DNA of 64,000 bases from CAVTUU01 sp045804965 (lineage in GTDB: Bacteria > Chloroflexota > Chloroflexia > Thermomicrobiales > UBA6265): the NCBI GenBank assembly GCA_045804965.1, contig JBJMMD010000008.1:55809-119808 (forward strand), given 5' to 3'. The number at the start of each line of letters is the position of its first letter. The stretch's first letter is position 1. The position numbers were made by a program, and so were the translations under genes. Below the pieces are notes generated by a model, which saw only the letters and a list, made by a program, of their open reading frames with translations, searched no databases and was not told the DNA's origin. Below are positions 52,641 to 61,843 of the stretch, piece by piece.

Positions 52641-53630
52641 CTATTCCTGCACCTTGCGCTCACGGCCGTAGACGAAAAGCATGATAAGGATGATGACCCC
52701 GTAGGCGATTTGTTGGCCGGCCTGCCTGAGGCCTTCGATGGTGAGGATGTTCTGCAGGAGGACGATGATGATCGCGCCGGCGATCGTGCCGGAATAGCCG
52801 CCCGAGCCGCCAAGGATCGAGGTCCCACCGATGACGACGGCGGCGATGGCCGGCAGCACGTAACTGTCGCCCATCCGCAGGTAGCTCTGGTTGGAATAGC
52901 CAGTCAGCAGGAGTCCCGCGATCCCGGCGAAGAAGCCGGCGAGGGTATACGACAAGAGGAGCACACGCCGGATCGGCGCGCCCGAGAGGTAGGTCGCGCG
53001 CGGGTTGTTACCGATGGCGTAGAGGCGGCGGCCGAAGGTTGTCCGGCGGAGGGTGAAGATCAGGGCGGCGCTCAGGATCGCCCAGAGGATGATGGCCCAC
53101 GGGATGCCCACGATCCGGCCAATCGCCAACTCTTGGATCACGTCGGGCGCCGTCCCTTGCGGGGTTCCTTTGGTATAGACGAGGGTCAGGCCGAGCAAGA
53201 CCGCGTTCATCCCGAGCGTCATCACCAGCGCCGGGATGCGGAGGAAGGCAACGCCGAGTCCGTTGATGAATCCGACGACCGAGGCGCTAAGGAGGGCGAC
53301 CGTGATCGCCCAAGCGATACGCCAGGAATCGGTCGAGTTGTTGCTGATCTGGGTCATCAGAATGGCGGCGAAGTTGAGGTTCCAGGCGAGGGAGAGATCG
53401 ATCCCGCCGGTGAGGATGACGACCGTTTCGCCCGCGGCGGCGACGCCGAGAAAGGACGCCAGGACGAGCTGCTGGCGAAGATTGCCCGGATGGACAAAGC
53501 CTGGGTGGCGAATGCCGGCGATGATGAGCATGAGCACGATCAGACCGTAGGCGATCACCAACGGTTGGTTTCGGCTCAGCCACGGGTACTCACGGCTTGC
53601 CGCGCGCAGCGCCCCTATTCGCGTCGTCAC
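52641..53630 (-). CDS. Ribose-type ABC transporter permease, second copy
   Basis: 329 residues with eight to ten membrane helices. Family marks: ETVVILTGGIDLSLAWNLNFAAIL, GVAFLRIPALVMTLGMNAVLLGL, TTFGRRLYAIGNNPRATYLSGAPIRRV and GGTSILGGSGGYSGTIAGA. The start overlaps the stop of the first permease by four bases. Together they make a heterodimeric permease pore. Confidence 0.92.
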   Translation of the reverse strand: MTTRIGALRAASREYPWLSRNQPLVIAYGLIVLMLIIAGIRHPGFVHPGNLRQQLVLASFLGVAAAGETVVILTGGIDLSLAWNLNFAAILMTQISNNSTDSWRIAWAITVALLSASVVGFINGLGVAFLRIPALVMTLGMNAVLLGLTLVYTKGTPQGTAPDVIQELAIGRIVGIPWAIILWAILSAALIFTLRRTTFGRRLYAIGNNPRATYLSGAPIRRVLLLSYTLAGFFAGIAGLLLTGYSNQSYLRMGDSYVLPAIAAVVIGGTSILGGSGGYSGTIAGAIIIVLLQNILTIEGLRQAGQQIAYGVIILIMLFVYGRERKVQE

Positions 53631-54640
53631 AGGCGTTCCATCCGGTTCTTCACGCGCAGCACCCCGAACGCGCCGAGCGATACTGCTACCAACAAGATGA
53701 GGCCCTGGAAAAAGCTCTGGTAAAAGGCAGAAACCTTGAAGAAGAGGAGGTCGCTGGGGATGATCGCGATCACATATGACCCCGCGATCGAGCCAATGAA
53801 TGAACCCGAACCGCCCGCCAGGCTCGCACCCCCGAGCACGACCGCCGCGATCGAGTTCAACGTGTAGATGCTGCCGGCGTTGGCATCGCCACTTGCGGTC
53901 TGGGCGGTGAGGAAGAGGCCGGCGACGCCGCTGGCAATCCCGGCGACGGTGTAGGCGACCACTTTCGTTTGCGCTACGTTCACACCCGACATGTAGGCGG
54001 CGCCCTGACTGCTGCCGATGGCAAAAATGCGCGTGCGCAGCGTTGTTTTGCGAAAGATCAGCCAGAGGATGATCAGCGCGGCGAGGAGGAACAAGGCGTC
54101 CGGGACCTTATGGCGCCAGAGTCCAGTCAGCTTGTCGCCGAACTCGAACGGCACCTCGCCGCCGGGATTCGGGCGGATGTAAAGGGCGAGTCCGCTGTAG
54201 ATCGAGCCGGTTGCCAGGGTGACGATGATCGGTTGCAAGCGGCCATAGGCGACCAAGAGGCCATTGATCAGTCCACCGAGCGCGCCGATTGCGAGGCAAA
54301 CCGCGACAGCTTTCAGCGTCCAAAACGTCGGATTGTCGACACCGCCGACGCGCGAGGCGGCGCTGTTTGTGAGACTGACCATCGGGCCCACGGAGAGGTC
54401 GATGCCGCCGGTGAGGACAACGACGGTTTGGCCGAGACTGGCGCAGGTAAGGGTCATACCCTGGTTGGCGATCGAGCGCATCTCGCGCTCAGTGAAGCGG
54501 GGCGCTTTTTGGTGATAGATGATCAGGAGGACGGCGAGGATAGCGTAGGCGAACAAGAGCCGCGCGTTGCGGACGAGGAACGGTCGCCGCCGCCCGCCTT
54601 GGCGCTGAATTGTTGTCACAGTTGCCGCGCTAACCGCCAT
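53627..54640 (-). CDS. Ribose-type ABC transporter permease, first copy
   Basis: 337 residues. QTVVVLTGGIDLSVGPMVSLTNSAASR, LVAYGRLQPIIVTLATGSIYSGLALYI, RIFAIGSSQGAAYMSGVNVAQTKVVAYTVAG and GASLAGGSGSFIGSIAGS. Same family as the next gene (RbsC/AraH). It begins 12 bases after the ATPase gene ends. Confidence 0.92.
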   Translation of the reverse strand: MAVSAATVTTIQRQGGRRRPFLVRNARLLFAYAILAVLLIIYHQKAPRFTEREMRSIANQGMTLTCASLGQTVVVLTGGIDLSVGPMVSLTNSAASRVGGVDNPTFWTLKAVAVCLAIGALGGLINGLLVAYGRLQPIIVTLATGSIYSGLALYIRPNPGGEVPFEFGDKLTGLWRHKVPDALFLLAALIILWLIFRKTTLRTRIFAIGSSQGAAYMSGVNVAQTKVVAYTVAGIASGVAGLFLTAQTASGDANAGSIYTLNSIAAVVLGGASLAGGSGSFIGSIAGSYVIAIIPSDLLFFKVSAFYQSFFQGLILLVAVSLGAFGVLRVKNRMERL

Positions 54641-54652
54641 CCAGCGACTCCA

Positions 54653-56170
54653 TCACGCGACAACTTCCGCTTCGCTCACCGTCATCCCGACTGCCGCGCT
54701 GACGAGGTTAGCCTCGGTCAACTCCGGCCCTACCAGTTCCCGGACGATGGCGCCTTCGAACATGACTAGCGCGCGGTCGCAGAGTCCAACAATCTCCGTC
54801 AGATCGGTCGAGAAGAAGAGAATCCCGTGGCCCTGGTCGGCAAGACCGCGGATCAGTCGATAGATTTCTTGCTTGGTGCCAACATCGATGCCGCGTGTCG
54901 GGTCATACATAAGGAAGGCGCGGGCGTCGGTCAGCAGCCATTTGGAGATGGCAACCTTTTGCTGGTTGCCGCCGCTCAAGTAGCGAACGGGCGTTTCGCT
55001 GCTGCTCGTCCGGATAGACAGTTGGTCGACCGCCGTCAAGGTCGCACGCCGTTCAGCGACTGGGTTGATGATTCCGAGCCTCGCGCGTTCGCCGAGCGTG
55101 GGCAGCGTCACGTTCTCGCGCACGCTCAGGGGCAGAATGAGTCCCTGGGTTTTCCGATCTTCAGGGATCAGCGCGATGCCCGATTCCATCGTGCGCCCGG
55201 GTCCAGTCAGCTTCACCGGGCGGCCCTGGAAGGCGACGGTTCCGTTCGTCCCGGCATAGACGCCAAAAAGCGCGAGCAGGAGATCGCCCTGGCCTTGACC
55301 CTCCAGGCCGGACAGACCGAGGATTTCGCCCCGGTTGAGCGTGAATGTCGTGTCGCGGAGCGCCGTTCCCCAGCCAAGTCCGTTGACCTCGAGCAGCGGC
55401 GTTTCCTGTGCGGGACGAGGCGGCTTTGCTGGGAAGACTTCGCGCAAGGTCCGGCCGATCATCATGCGAATAATCTCGTCGCCGCGCGCTTCGCGGACGA
55501 CGATGGTGCCCACATGCTGGCCGTCGCGGAAGACAGTGGCCCGGTCGCAGAGGGCGCGCACCTCTTCCATTCGGTGGGAGATGAAAACGATGGCCATGCC
55601 TCGCTCCCGGAGGGCGCGGAGCACGGCGAAGACCTGTTCGACTTCTTGCTTGCCGAGCGCGGATGTCGCCTCGTCGAGAATGAGCACATCGGGATTGCGG
55701 CTGATCGCCTTGGTGATTTCAACCAACTGGCGCTCGGCTAGCGGGAGATCGCCGACTGTCGCCCCTGGATCGATGTTGGGAAACCGCAGATCGGCCAAAA
55801 GCATGCGTACCTGGCGGCGCATGGCGCGGCTATCGATCAAACCGAACCGATTTCTCGGCTCACGGCCCATGAAGAGATTCTCGTCAACGGTCAAATGCGG
55901 GATAAGGGAAAGTTCTTGAAACACCGGAATGATGCCCGCATTGGCGGCGGCAGCCGGACCGCTATAGGTGACGTGCTCTCCATGGAGAGTGATCGTGCCG
56001 GCATCGGCCGGCTGCACCCCGCAGAGCACCTTCACCATCGTGCTCTTGCCGGCCCCGTTCTCCCCGAGCAGCGCGTGGATTTCCCCAGGCTCGCACGAAA
56101 AATCCGCATCATGCAGCGCGACGACGCCACCGAATCGTTTGGTGACCCCTTCCGCGGACAATACGGGCAT
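54653..56170 (-). CDS. Ribose-type ABC transporter ATP-binding protein (RbsA/XylG-like)
   Basis: 505 residues with two fused nucleotide-binding domains. NBD1: Walker A LGENGAGKSTMVKVL, signature LPLAERQLVEITKAI, Walker B DVLILDEATSAL. NBD2 has the usual degenerate Walker A (SGLEGQGQGDLLLALFG) but an intact signature (LSGGNQQKVAISKWL) and LMYDPTRGIDVGTK. ATG 56170 is chosen over TTG 56185 because GAGGAACG lies upstream. It belongs to the operon 57470 to 52641. Confidence 0.93.
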   Translation of the reverse strand: MPVLSAEGVTKRFGGVVALHDADFSCEPGEIHALLGENGAGKSTMVKVLCGVQPADAGTITLHGEHVTYSGPAAAANAGIIPVFQELSLIPHLTVDENLFMGREPRNRFGLIDSRAMRRQVRMLLADLRFPNIDPGATVGDLPLAERQLVEITKAISRNPDVLILDEATSALGKQEVEQVFAVLRALRERGMAIVFISHRMEEVRALCDRATVFRDGQHVGTIVVREARGDEIIRMMIGRTLREVFPAKPPRPAQETPLLEVNGLGWGTALRDTTFTLNRGEILGLSGLEGQGQGDLLLALFGVYAGTNGTVAFQGRPVKLTGPGRTMESGIALIPEDRKTQGLILPLSVRENVTLPTLGERARLGIINPVAERRATLTAVDQLSIRTSSSETPVRYLSGGNQQKVAISKWLLTDARAFLMYDPTRGIDVGTKQEIYRLIRGLADQGHGILFFSTDLTEIVGLCDRALVMFEGAIVRELVGPELTEANLVSAAVGMTVSEAEVVA

Positions 56171-56247
56171 CGTCACGTTCCTCAATCCACACGTCCAGTC
56201 GTTTGACCAGACGACGGTCGCCTTGTCGAAATACTTGAGGATTGGGT

Positions 56248-56275
56248 GGCGAGGCGGGAATTCGCCCGCCTCGCC
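56248..56275 (-). promoter_or_regulatory. Intercistronic stem-loop in the ribose-type operon
   Basis: GGCGAGGCGGG / CCCGCCTCGCC: an 11-bp perfect stem with a six-base loop, between the binding-protein gene and the ATPase gene. No U-run. It probably stabilises the upstream message to give excess binding protein. Confidence 0.5.
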
Positions 56276-56291
56276 TCGGGCAAGATCGAGG

Positions 56292-57470
56292 TTACGAACC
56301 CGCGGCGTTAATCTCGTCGTAGGTCATATTCACGCCGCACGGCGGGATATTGATCGAGACGAAGAAGTTGTCGGGCGCATCGGGGAAGACGTTGACGCCA
56401 GGCTGAAGATCGGCTGTCGTCGTGATCGGCAGCGGCACCGAGATCGACGATGGGACTTCGTTGCCTTGGAGCAGATCCAACACTGCGTGAATCGATACAC
56501 AGACCAGACCCGGGGATTGCCCGATCGAAATCGCTTGGAACTGATCTTTGTATTGCAACATCTGCTTGCGGAAGCCGTTTTCCGCTTCGCCCGCAAACGG
56601 CACGAGTGGACGCTTGGCCTCGAGGAAGGCGCGGACCGCGCCGTCGGTTCCGCCTTGACACCAAACGCCGGCAATGTCGCTGTTCGCGGAGAGCGCCTGC
56701 GACGTAACAGTCTGCGCGATGCCGGGATCCCACTTGCCGACGACTTCGACGGTTGAGATGCCCGAGTTTTGGGCAAAGACGTCCTTAGCGCCCTTTTGCC
56801 GATCTTGGTCGACGCTGGTGCCGGCAACGCCGTTGACCATCAGGATCTTGCCTTTACCACCCGTCTGCTCGACCAGGAACTCCGCCCACTTCTTGCCCAT
56901 TTCAACCTGGTCTTCGTTGACATTGACGACGTCGGGAGCGGTCACGGTGTTATCGAACGAAACGATGACAATTCCTTCTTCCCGGGCTCGTTGAATGGTT
57001 GGGTTGAGCCCAGTCGGCGAGATCGCGTTGAGAATGACCGCCTGCGCTCCGGCAGAGATCATGTTCTCAGTCTGGGCAATCTGTGCGGCGACGTCCTCGC
57101 CCGAAGATCCGACCTGGTAGTCCTTGATCAATGGTTTGATGTCGTCATGCTCGACGAACGCTTTTGACATGTTGATCATCTGCGTTCGCCAGACGTTGCC
57201 GATGTAGCCGTTCGAGAAGGCGATGTTGTAGGGCGGATCGCCGGCGCGGTCGTACTTCACCGGCTTGGCGTCGGGGAATGACTGGTAGCACGCGGCCGGA
57301 TCGAACGCCGTCGGCGTTGCCCCCGGCGTTGCTTCCTGGGCGAGCGCGCGGAGATAGCGCCCGCCGCCGGCCGCGGCGACCGCGGCTGCGGCCGCGCCAA
57401 ACGAGCCTCCCCGAATGACCTGACGGCGAGTTAGATACCGGCGCAAATAGTAGCGATCGTCCGAATTCAT
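56292..57470 (-). CDS. Sugar-binding protein of the ribose-type importer
   Basis: 392 residues. Tat-type signal (YLTRRQVIRGGSFGAAAAAVAAAGGG). Periplasmic-binding domain (Peripla_BP_4 type): NIAFSNGYIGNVWRTQMINMSKAFVEHDD, AGAQAVILNAISPTGLNPTIQRAREEGIVIVSFDNTVTAP, GGKGKILMVNGVAGTSVDQDRQKGAKDVF, DIAGVWCQGGTDGAVRAFLEAK. Two extra C-terminal cysteines are visible (SINIPPCG). First gene of the operon, with a strong promoter upstream. Confidence 0.9.
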   Translation of the reverse strand: MNSDDRYYLRRYLTRRQVIRGGSFGAAAAAVAAAGGGRYLRALAQEATPGATPTAFDPAACYQSFPDAKPVKYDRAGDPPYNIAFSNGYIGNVWRTQMINMSKAFVEHDDIKPLIKDYQVGSSGEDVAAQIAQTENMISAGAQAVILNAISPTGLNPTIQRAREEGIVIVSFDNTVTAPDVVNVNEDQVEMGKKWAEFLVEQTGGKGKILMVNGVAGTSVDQDRQKGAKDVFAQNSGISTVEVVGKWDPGIAQTVTSQALSANSDIAGVWCQGGTDGAVRAFLEAKRPLVPFAGEAENGFRKQMLQYKDQFQAISIGQSPGLVCVSIHAVLDLLQGNEVPSSISVPLPITTTADLQPGVNVFPDAPDNFFVSINIPPCGVNMTYDEINAAGS

Positions 57471-57591
57471 TCGCCTCGTCCTTTCACGTCACAGAAACCT
57501 GACGGACGGAGTCGACATGACTCCGCGAGACTCTGACCCGATCGTGTTTCTTCGTGGGTATCGCCCGGTATTCGGTTGTTGAAGCACACGG

Positions 57592-57620
57592 ATGCTAGCA
57601 ACGGCTTCTCCACCTGTCAA
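57592..57620 (-). promoter_or_regulatory. Sigma-70 type promoter of the ribose-type operon
   Basis: On the minus strand TTGACA (57615-57620) is separated by exactly 17 bases from TAGCAT (57592-57597). The start would lie near 57585, giving a leader of about 115 bases. Confidence 0.7.
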
Positions 57621-57792
57621 CAATCACAAAGACGCGATGCACTTCGCACATGAAACCGCACAGCGTGGCGCAGCTTGACCCATGCTAGCGAGACATCCGC
57701 CCTAATCGTTCGCGTGCCGAATATCACACTGCCTTGATTCGCCGCGTTTAGACTGCGACGGCCACCGAATTGAAAAGGAGAAGGGAGCGGGC

Positions 57793-58263
57793 GTGGATCG
57801 CGCAACACGAGAGCGATTAGTTGAGCAATATGAACAGGGTTATGACGGGGTCATGCGCGCGCTCGCGGGGGCGGGTGAGCGCGACCTCGATGCGCGTGAA
57901 GCTGAAGGAGAATGGTCACCGCGTGAAGTCGTGCACCACCTGGCTGATAGCGAGATGGCGTCCGCGTTGCGGTTGCGGCGGCTGATTGCCGAGGACCAGC
58001 CAGAAATCATCGGCTACGATCAGGAAGAGTACGCCCGCCGGCTGTACTACAACCGTCCCATCGCCGCTTCGTTAGCGGCGTTCAAGGCCGCGCGTGATTC
58101 GACGGCCGAGATCCTTCGCGCATTAACCGAAGAGGAATGGCGACGCGGGGGAACGCACAATGAATTGGGCGAGTTCAGTGTGCGCATCTGGTTGGAGTAT
58201 TACGCGCAGCACGCACATGACCACGCCGACCAAATTCGGCGCGCTCGCGCAGCGGTGAACTAA
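57793..58263 (+). CDS. DinB-family protein
   Basis: 156 residues, four-helix DinB/DfsX-type bundle. LVEQYEQGYDGVMRALAGAGERDLDAREAEGEWSPREVVHHLADSEMASALRLRRLIAEDQP, then WLEYYAQHAHDHADQIRR. The metal ligands His (VHHLADSE) and the His pair in YAQHAHDHADQ are in place. AAGGAG precedes the GTG. Function unknown; often a thiol-dependent metal enzyme. Ends near a shared hairpin. Confidence 0.85.
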   Translation: MDRATRERLVEQYEQGYDGVMRALAGAGERDLDAREAEGEWSPREVVHHLADSEMASALRLRRLIAEDQPEIIGYDQEEYARRLYYNRPIAASLAAFKAARDSTAEILRALTEEEWRRGGTHNELGEFSVRIWLEYYAQHAHDHADQIRRARAAVN

Positions 58264-58281
58264 TCAACGTGGATTCGAGCG

Positions 58282-58303
58282 GGAGCCGGCTCACGCCGGC
58301 TCC
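58282..58303. terminator. Hairpin shared by convergent genes
   Basis: GGAGCCGGC-TCAC-GCCGGCTCC, a 9-bp perfect stem with a tetraloop. The stop codon of the XRE gene lies in the loop. No U-run on either strand. Confidence 0.45.
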
Positions 58304-58689
58304 TGACGTTGTTCACTTTCCTGGTACATCATCTGCACGAGCGGGAGTAGATACTGTAACCGCTCTTCGGGAGTCTTGTAGATGAGAGAAATGAGGCGAT
58401 CGCGCACGTTGCCGGGATGAGTCTCTTGCTGGGTGGAAAGCTCCATGTCCAACTCGTGATGGCCGGCCATAACCAGAACATCGTGGAGCGGTAGGTCAAG
58501 CGCCTTGGCGATGAGAGCGCACGAGTGCGGCGAGGGTCGCCGCTCGTTGCGCAACCACTTGCTGACATGCGACTGCTTGCTTTCCACACCGCGAGACACG
58601 GGCAGCCGAGCCGCAAACGCGGTCTGAGTCCAGCCACGTTCCGAGAGTTCGCCGCGAAGCCAGTCTCCGAATCCTCCTGTTTCAGTCAT
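58291..58689 (-). CDS. XRE-family helix-turn-helix regulator
   Basis: 132 residues. Helix-turn-helix at residues 8-65: GDWLRGELSERGWTQTAFAARLPVSRGVESKQSHVSKWLRNERRPSPHSCALIAKALDLPLHDVLVMAG. The C-terminal half is helical and unrecognised. ATG 58689 has no Shine-Dalgarno, but a promoter ends just before it, suggesting a leaderless message. Target unknown. Confidence 0.82.
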   Translation of the reverse strand: MTETGGFGDWLRGELSERGWTQTAFAARLPVSRGVESKQSHVSKWLRNERRPSPHSCALIAKALDLPLHDVLVMAGHHELDMELSTQQETHPGNVRDRLISLIYKTPEERLQYLLPLVQMMYQESEQRQEPA

Positions 58690-58699
58690 TTGAAATCCG

Positions 58700-58728
58700 A
58701 TACTAGGGACCTGCTGGCGAGGCAGCAA
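58700..58728 (-). promoter_or_regulatory. Promoter of the XRE regulator
   Basis: TTGCTG (58723-58728) and TAGTAT (58700-58705) with a 17-base spacer on the minus strand. The ATG is only 10 bases beyond the -10 element, so the mRNA should be leaderless or nearly so. Confidence 0.5.
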
Positions 58729-58755
58729 GCCGCCGGAGTGCGGTCTTAACGGCAA

Positions 58756-59046
58756 CCCGATATCAGAGCGGGTCCATCAGTGTCCATTCGTTTTGACAGT
58801 GATACGTACAATGCTACCGGCGTACTAGTACTTTCGGATATCCATTGTAGCGTGTTCTTAAGAAAATGCTATCCACTGCACGTGGAAATCGAGAGTGAAT
58901 TCTGACGCGCCGGCGTGGCGCTTCAATCAAACGTGGAAAGCGGCCGGAAGGTGGGTGCGGAGGACTATGGTTTCATCTAGCTCGCCCACACTGGGTATAC
59001 GTATGTTCCATGGAGCCGGCTCTACGATGCAGGCCCAAAACTCGGT
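58756..59046. other. Gene-free stretch
   Basis: About 290 AT-richer bases without a gene. It contains TTTTGACA near 58792-58799, the short palindrome GTACTAGTAC (58822-58831) and AT-rich direct repeats. It could hold unused promoters; no gene is nearby in the right direction. Confidence 0.35.
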
Positions 59047-60084
59047 CTAGGCGCTCCCCCGCCGGATGAGCTCGACGGGAAGCACGACCGGGGTCGCGCT
59101 CGTGGCTTCGCCCGATTCCCCCGCCGCGAGCAAGAGCTTCGCCGCCCGCCGGCCAATCTGGGCGAGGGGAATGCGGATGGTCGTCAACGGCGGCGTCATG
59201 TCTTGGGCGAGCGGAATGTCGTCGAAACCGACGATGGCGACATCGTCGGGGACCGATCGGCCCGCAAGGCGCGCCGCTTCCAACGATCCGATTGCGAGAT
59301 CGTCGCTGGCGGCGAAGATCGCCGTCGGGGGATCGGGCAGCTGAAGCAGGGTCAAGGTCTCGCGCACCGCGTCAGACATGCTCCACGTCGCACCCCGGAT
59401 GAGCGCATCGTCAATCGGAATTCCGGCTTCGGTGAGCGCTTGACGAAAGCCTTCGCGTCGGGCCTGGGCCGTGGCGTAGCGGGCATCTCCGAACATGTGC
59501 GCGATCCGCCGGTGACCCTGCGTGATCAGGTGGCGGGTGGCGGTCCGGGCACCAGCCGCGTCGTCGTAGGTGACCGAGCTCAACCCGAATCGAGGCGAAG
59601 CCGGACGCTCGATACAGACCGACGGCAAGCCCGCTTCCGCGATCATCGCGACCAGAGCATCAGTCGCCGGCGGGTCTTGCACCATGCGCACGACCACGCC
59701 ATCGAGACGGCCGCTGCGGAGCAACCGTTTCAGCGGCTCGGGGTCCTCTCCGATCGCCATCGGGTACATGAGCAGATAGTTGTCCTGTTCTTTGAGCGCC
59801 GCGGTGAGGGCGTCGAGAATGGCGGAGAGATAGTGGGACCCAAAGCAATCGAGGGCGAGGTAATCGTTCGCGACGAAACCGATCGTGTGCGCCCGCCGCG
59901 AGCGCAGCCCGCGGGCGAACCCATTCGGGTGGTAGTCGAGCTCTTCGATCGCGGAGAGCACCCGGTTGCGGACAGCAGGCGAGGTCGGTCGCGGGCCGTC
60001 GTTGATGACATATGACACGACGGCCGTCGAAACGCCCGCTCGCGCTGCGACATCGCGCTGAGTAGTCCGCTTCCGTTCCCTCAT
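59047..60084 (-). CDS. LacI-family transcriptional repressor
   Basis: 345 residues. The N-terminal HTH reads TQRDVAARAGVSTAVVSYVINDGPRPTSPAVRNRVLSAIEELDYHPNGFARGLRSRRAHTIGFV, typical of LacI/GalR. The ligand domain carries GVVVRMVQ, IAHMFGD, IFAASDDLAIGSLEAARLAGRSVPDDVAIVGFDDIPLAQDMTPPLTTIRIPL. ATG 60084 gives a standard start; the longer ORF at 60231 is not supported. It is divergent from a sugar importer whose promoter contains a LacI-type operator. Confidence 0.92.
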   Translation of the reverse strand: MRERKRTTQRDVAARAGVSTAVVSYVINDGPRPTSPAVRNRVLSAIEELDYHPNGFARGLRSRRAHTIGFVANDYLALDCFGSHYLSAILDALTAALKEQDNYLLMYPMAIGEDPEPLKRLLRSGRLDGVVVRMVQDPPATDALVAMIAEAGLPSVCIERPASPRFGLSSVTYDDAAGARTATRHLITQGHRRIAHMFGDARYATAQARREGFRQALTEAGIPIDDALIRGATWSMSDAVRETLTLLQLPDPPTAIFAASDDLAIGSLEAARLAGRSVPDDVAIVGFDDIPLAQDMTPPLTTIRIPLAQIGRRAAKLLLAAGESGEATSATPVVLPVELIRRGSA

Positions 60085-60224
60085 CTGATGTTCATCCCGG
60101 GCCTGCGGTAGCAACTTCTCGGTCGGACGGGCCTCGCTTCGAATGGTACTCGGTCGCGGGACGGATGAGCGGGTGCGCTTCGCCGACCGGGCTGTGACGA
60201 GCGCCGCGGAGCGCGCGAGCGGGC

Positions 60225-60271
60225 TTGACACGCTGTCGCGACGGCGATAGAGTGCATTCTAATCGATTAGA
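60225..60271 (+). promoter_or_regulatory. Promoter plus LacI-type operator of the third sugar importer
   Basis: TTGACA (60225-60230) and TAGAGT (60248-60253) with a 17-base spacer. The perfect 14-bp palindrome TCTAATCGATTAGA (60258-60271), with the central CG of LacI/GalR operators, covers the expected start site near 60260. Direct repression by the divergent LacI protein is the obvious model. Confidence 0.7.
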
Positions 60272-60424
60272 GTAAACGCCTTTTCCCGCCGTCGATGACC
60301 AACCCATCGCCCTCGTTTCGCGCAACGTGAGGAGGTGACGCGGGCCCACAGTTCCACCCCTGCCGACCGTCAGCGGCATTGAATTGACGACGCAGCGCAC
60401 ACCGTTGTGATTAAGGAGCCTGCC

Positions 60425-61843
60425 ATGGCAAAGCGAGGATTCAGTTCCACGTTTGACCAGAGCTACTCGCGGCGCACCCTCCTCGGCAACGCCGCCAAAC
60501 TCGGCGCCGGACTCACCGCCGTCTCGCTCGCCGGGCCAACAATGGCCAATCGAGCGCTCGCGCAGCAGACGGAGATTCAATTCATGGGCTGGGGCAGCCC
60601 GCTCGAAGAGCAAAACGTCGAAAAAGCGATGCAGACATTTGAGAGTCAGCATCCCGACATCAAGGTCGACTGGATCCACGTCCCTAACGCCGACTATCCG
60701 ACCAAAATCAACACGGCGATGGCCGGCGGCAACGCCCCTGACGTCTACTGGGGCAGCAATATGGCCGACTACGTCGCGCTCGGCGTGGCGATGGACGTCA
60801 CGAGCAGAATTCAGAGCGATCCGACGATCGGCAAGTCCGACTATTTCCTCGAACCACAGGAAATGGGCCGCGCCACGATCAACGGCAAGTGGTACGGCAT
60901 CGGGTCGTGCTGGGTGGCCCACCACCTCTATTACAACAAGAAACTGCTCGAGGCCGCCGGGATCGAGCCGCCGTCCTATGACGCCACGAAGGCTTGGAGC
61001 TGGGATCAATACCTCGACATCGCGCGCAAACTTACGATGGATAGCTCTGGCAAGCATCCCGAAGAGGATGGCTTCAACGCCGACAATATTCAGCAGTATG
61101 GCGTCTATTGGGAGAACTGGTCGCTCCCCCGGGACGTCCTTGTCTATTCCAACGGTGGCGAGGCGTACACCGACGATTACACCTGTCACCTGAACGCGCC
61201 TGAGGCTATCGAAGCGTATCAGGCGCTCGCCGATCTCACCATCAAGCATCACGTGGCGCCGCAAGCTGCCACGTTCCAACAGCTCGGTATGGCGAACGCT
61301 TGGGAAGCGCTGGCATCGGGTAAGGTCGCGATCCTGACCGACGGCTCCTGGGCGCTGCAGGACATCTCGAAGCTCAACTTCGAATTCGGTTGCGGCGTGC
61401 TGCCGATGATGAAGACAGCCGTGACCGAAGCGCAGGCCCATGTGCACATGATCTACAAAGACACCAAGAAGGCCGATGCCGCCTGGCAACTTCTGGCCTT
61501 CCTGGCGTCTGACGATTACCAGCGCGGTCTCGTTCAGGCTGGGCTCTGGTTGCCAAGCCACACCAGCCTGATGACGCCGGACGGAATCCAGAGCTGGCTG
61601 ACTGAGGGCGTGCACCCGGAGGGATATGAGCAGATCGCAACCGACTATCTGGCGAAACACGCCAAGAATTACTTCTACCCGGCAGGGTTCAGCGATGCCG
61701 ATGCGCTTATCGTCGCCGCGCTCGATCCGGTCTGGACGGGCGATCAGAGCGCTGAGGAGGCGATCGCCAACTCAGGCGTGATCGACCAGGTGAACGATCT
61801 CTTGAAGGAGAAGAAAGCGAAGCTCGATAAGAGCACGGCGTAG
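60425..61843 (+). CDS. Extracellular sugar-binding protein
   Basis: 472 residues. Tat-type signal (SYSRRTLLGNAAKLGAGLTAVSLAGP). Type-1 solute-binding domain: TEIQFMGWGSPLEEQNVEKAMQTFESQHPDIKVDWIHVPNADYPTKINTAMAGGNAPDVYWGSN, then WYGIGSCWVAHHLYYNKKLLEAAGIEPPS and SGKVAILTDGSWALQDI. AAGGAG precedes ATG 60425. First gene of the LacI-linked importer. A 522-residue antisense frame over it is a shadow. Confidence 0.92.
   Translation: MAKRGFSSTFDQSYSRRTLLGNAAKLGAGLTAVSLAGPTMANRALAQQTEIQFMGWGSPLEEQNVEKAMQTFESQHPDIKVDWIHVPNADYPTKINTAMAGGNAPDVYWGSNMADYVALGVAMDVTSRIQSDPTIGKSDYFLEPQEMGRATINGKWYGIGSCWVAHHLYYNKKLLEAAGIEPPSYDATKAWSWDQYLDIARKLTMDSSGKHPEEDGFNADNIQQYGVYWENWSLPRDVLVYSNGGEAYTDDYTCHLNAPEAIEAYQALADLTIKHHVAPQAATFQQLGMANAWEALASGKVAILTDGSWALQDISKLNFEFGCGVLPMMKTAVTEAQAHVHMIYKDTKKADAAWQLLAFLASDDYQRGLVQAGLWLPSHTSLMTPDGIQSWLTEGVHPEGYEQIATDYLAKHAKNYFYPAGFSDADALIVAALDPVWTGDQSAEEAIANSGVIDQVNDLLKEKKAKLDKSTA

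Noticed and set aside
58794..58799. TTGACA in the gap upstream of the LacI gene
   Set aside because: No -10 element at proper distance and no gene in that direction.
60092..61660. 522-residue reading frame antisense to the sugar-binding protein
   Set aside because: Shadow of a clear solute-binding protein; no recognisable motif.
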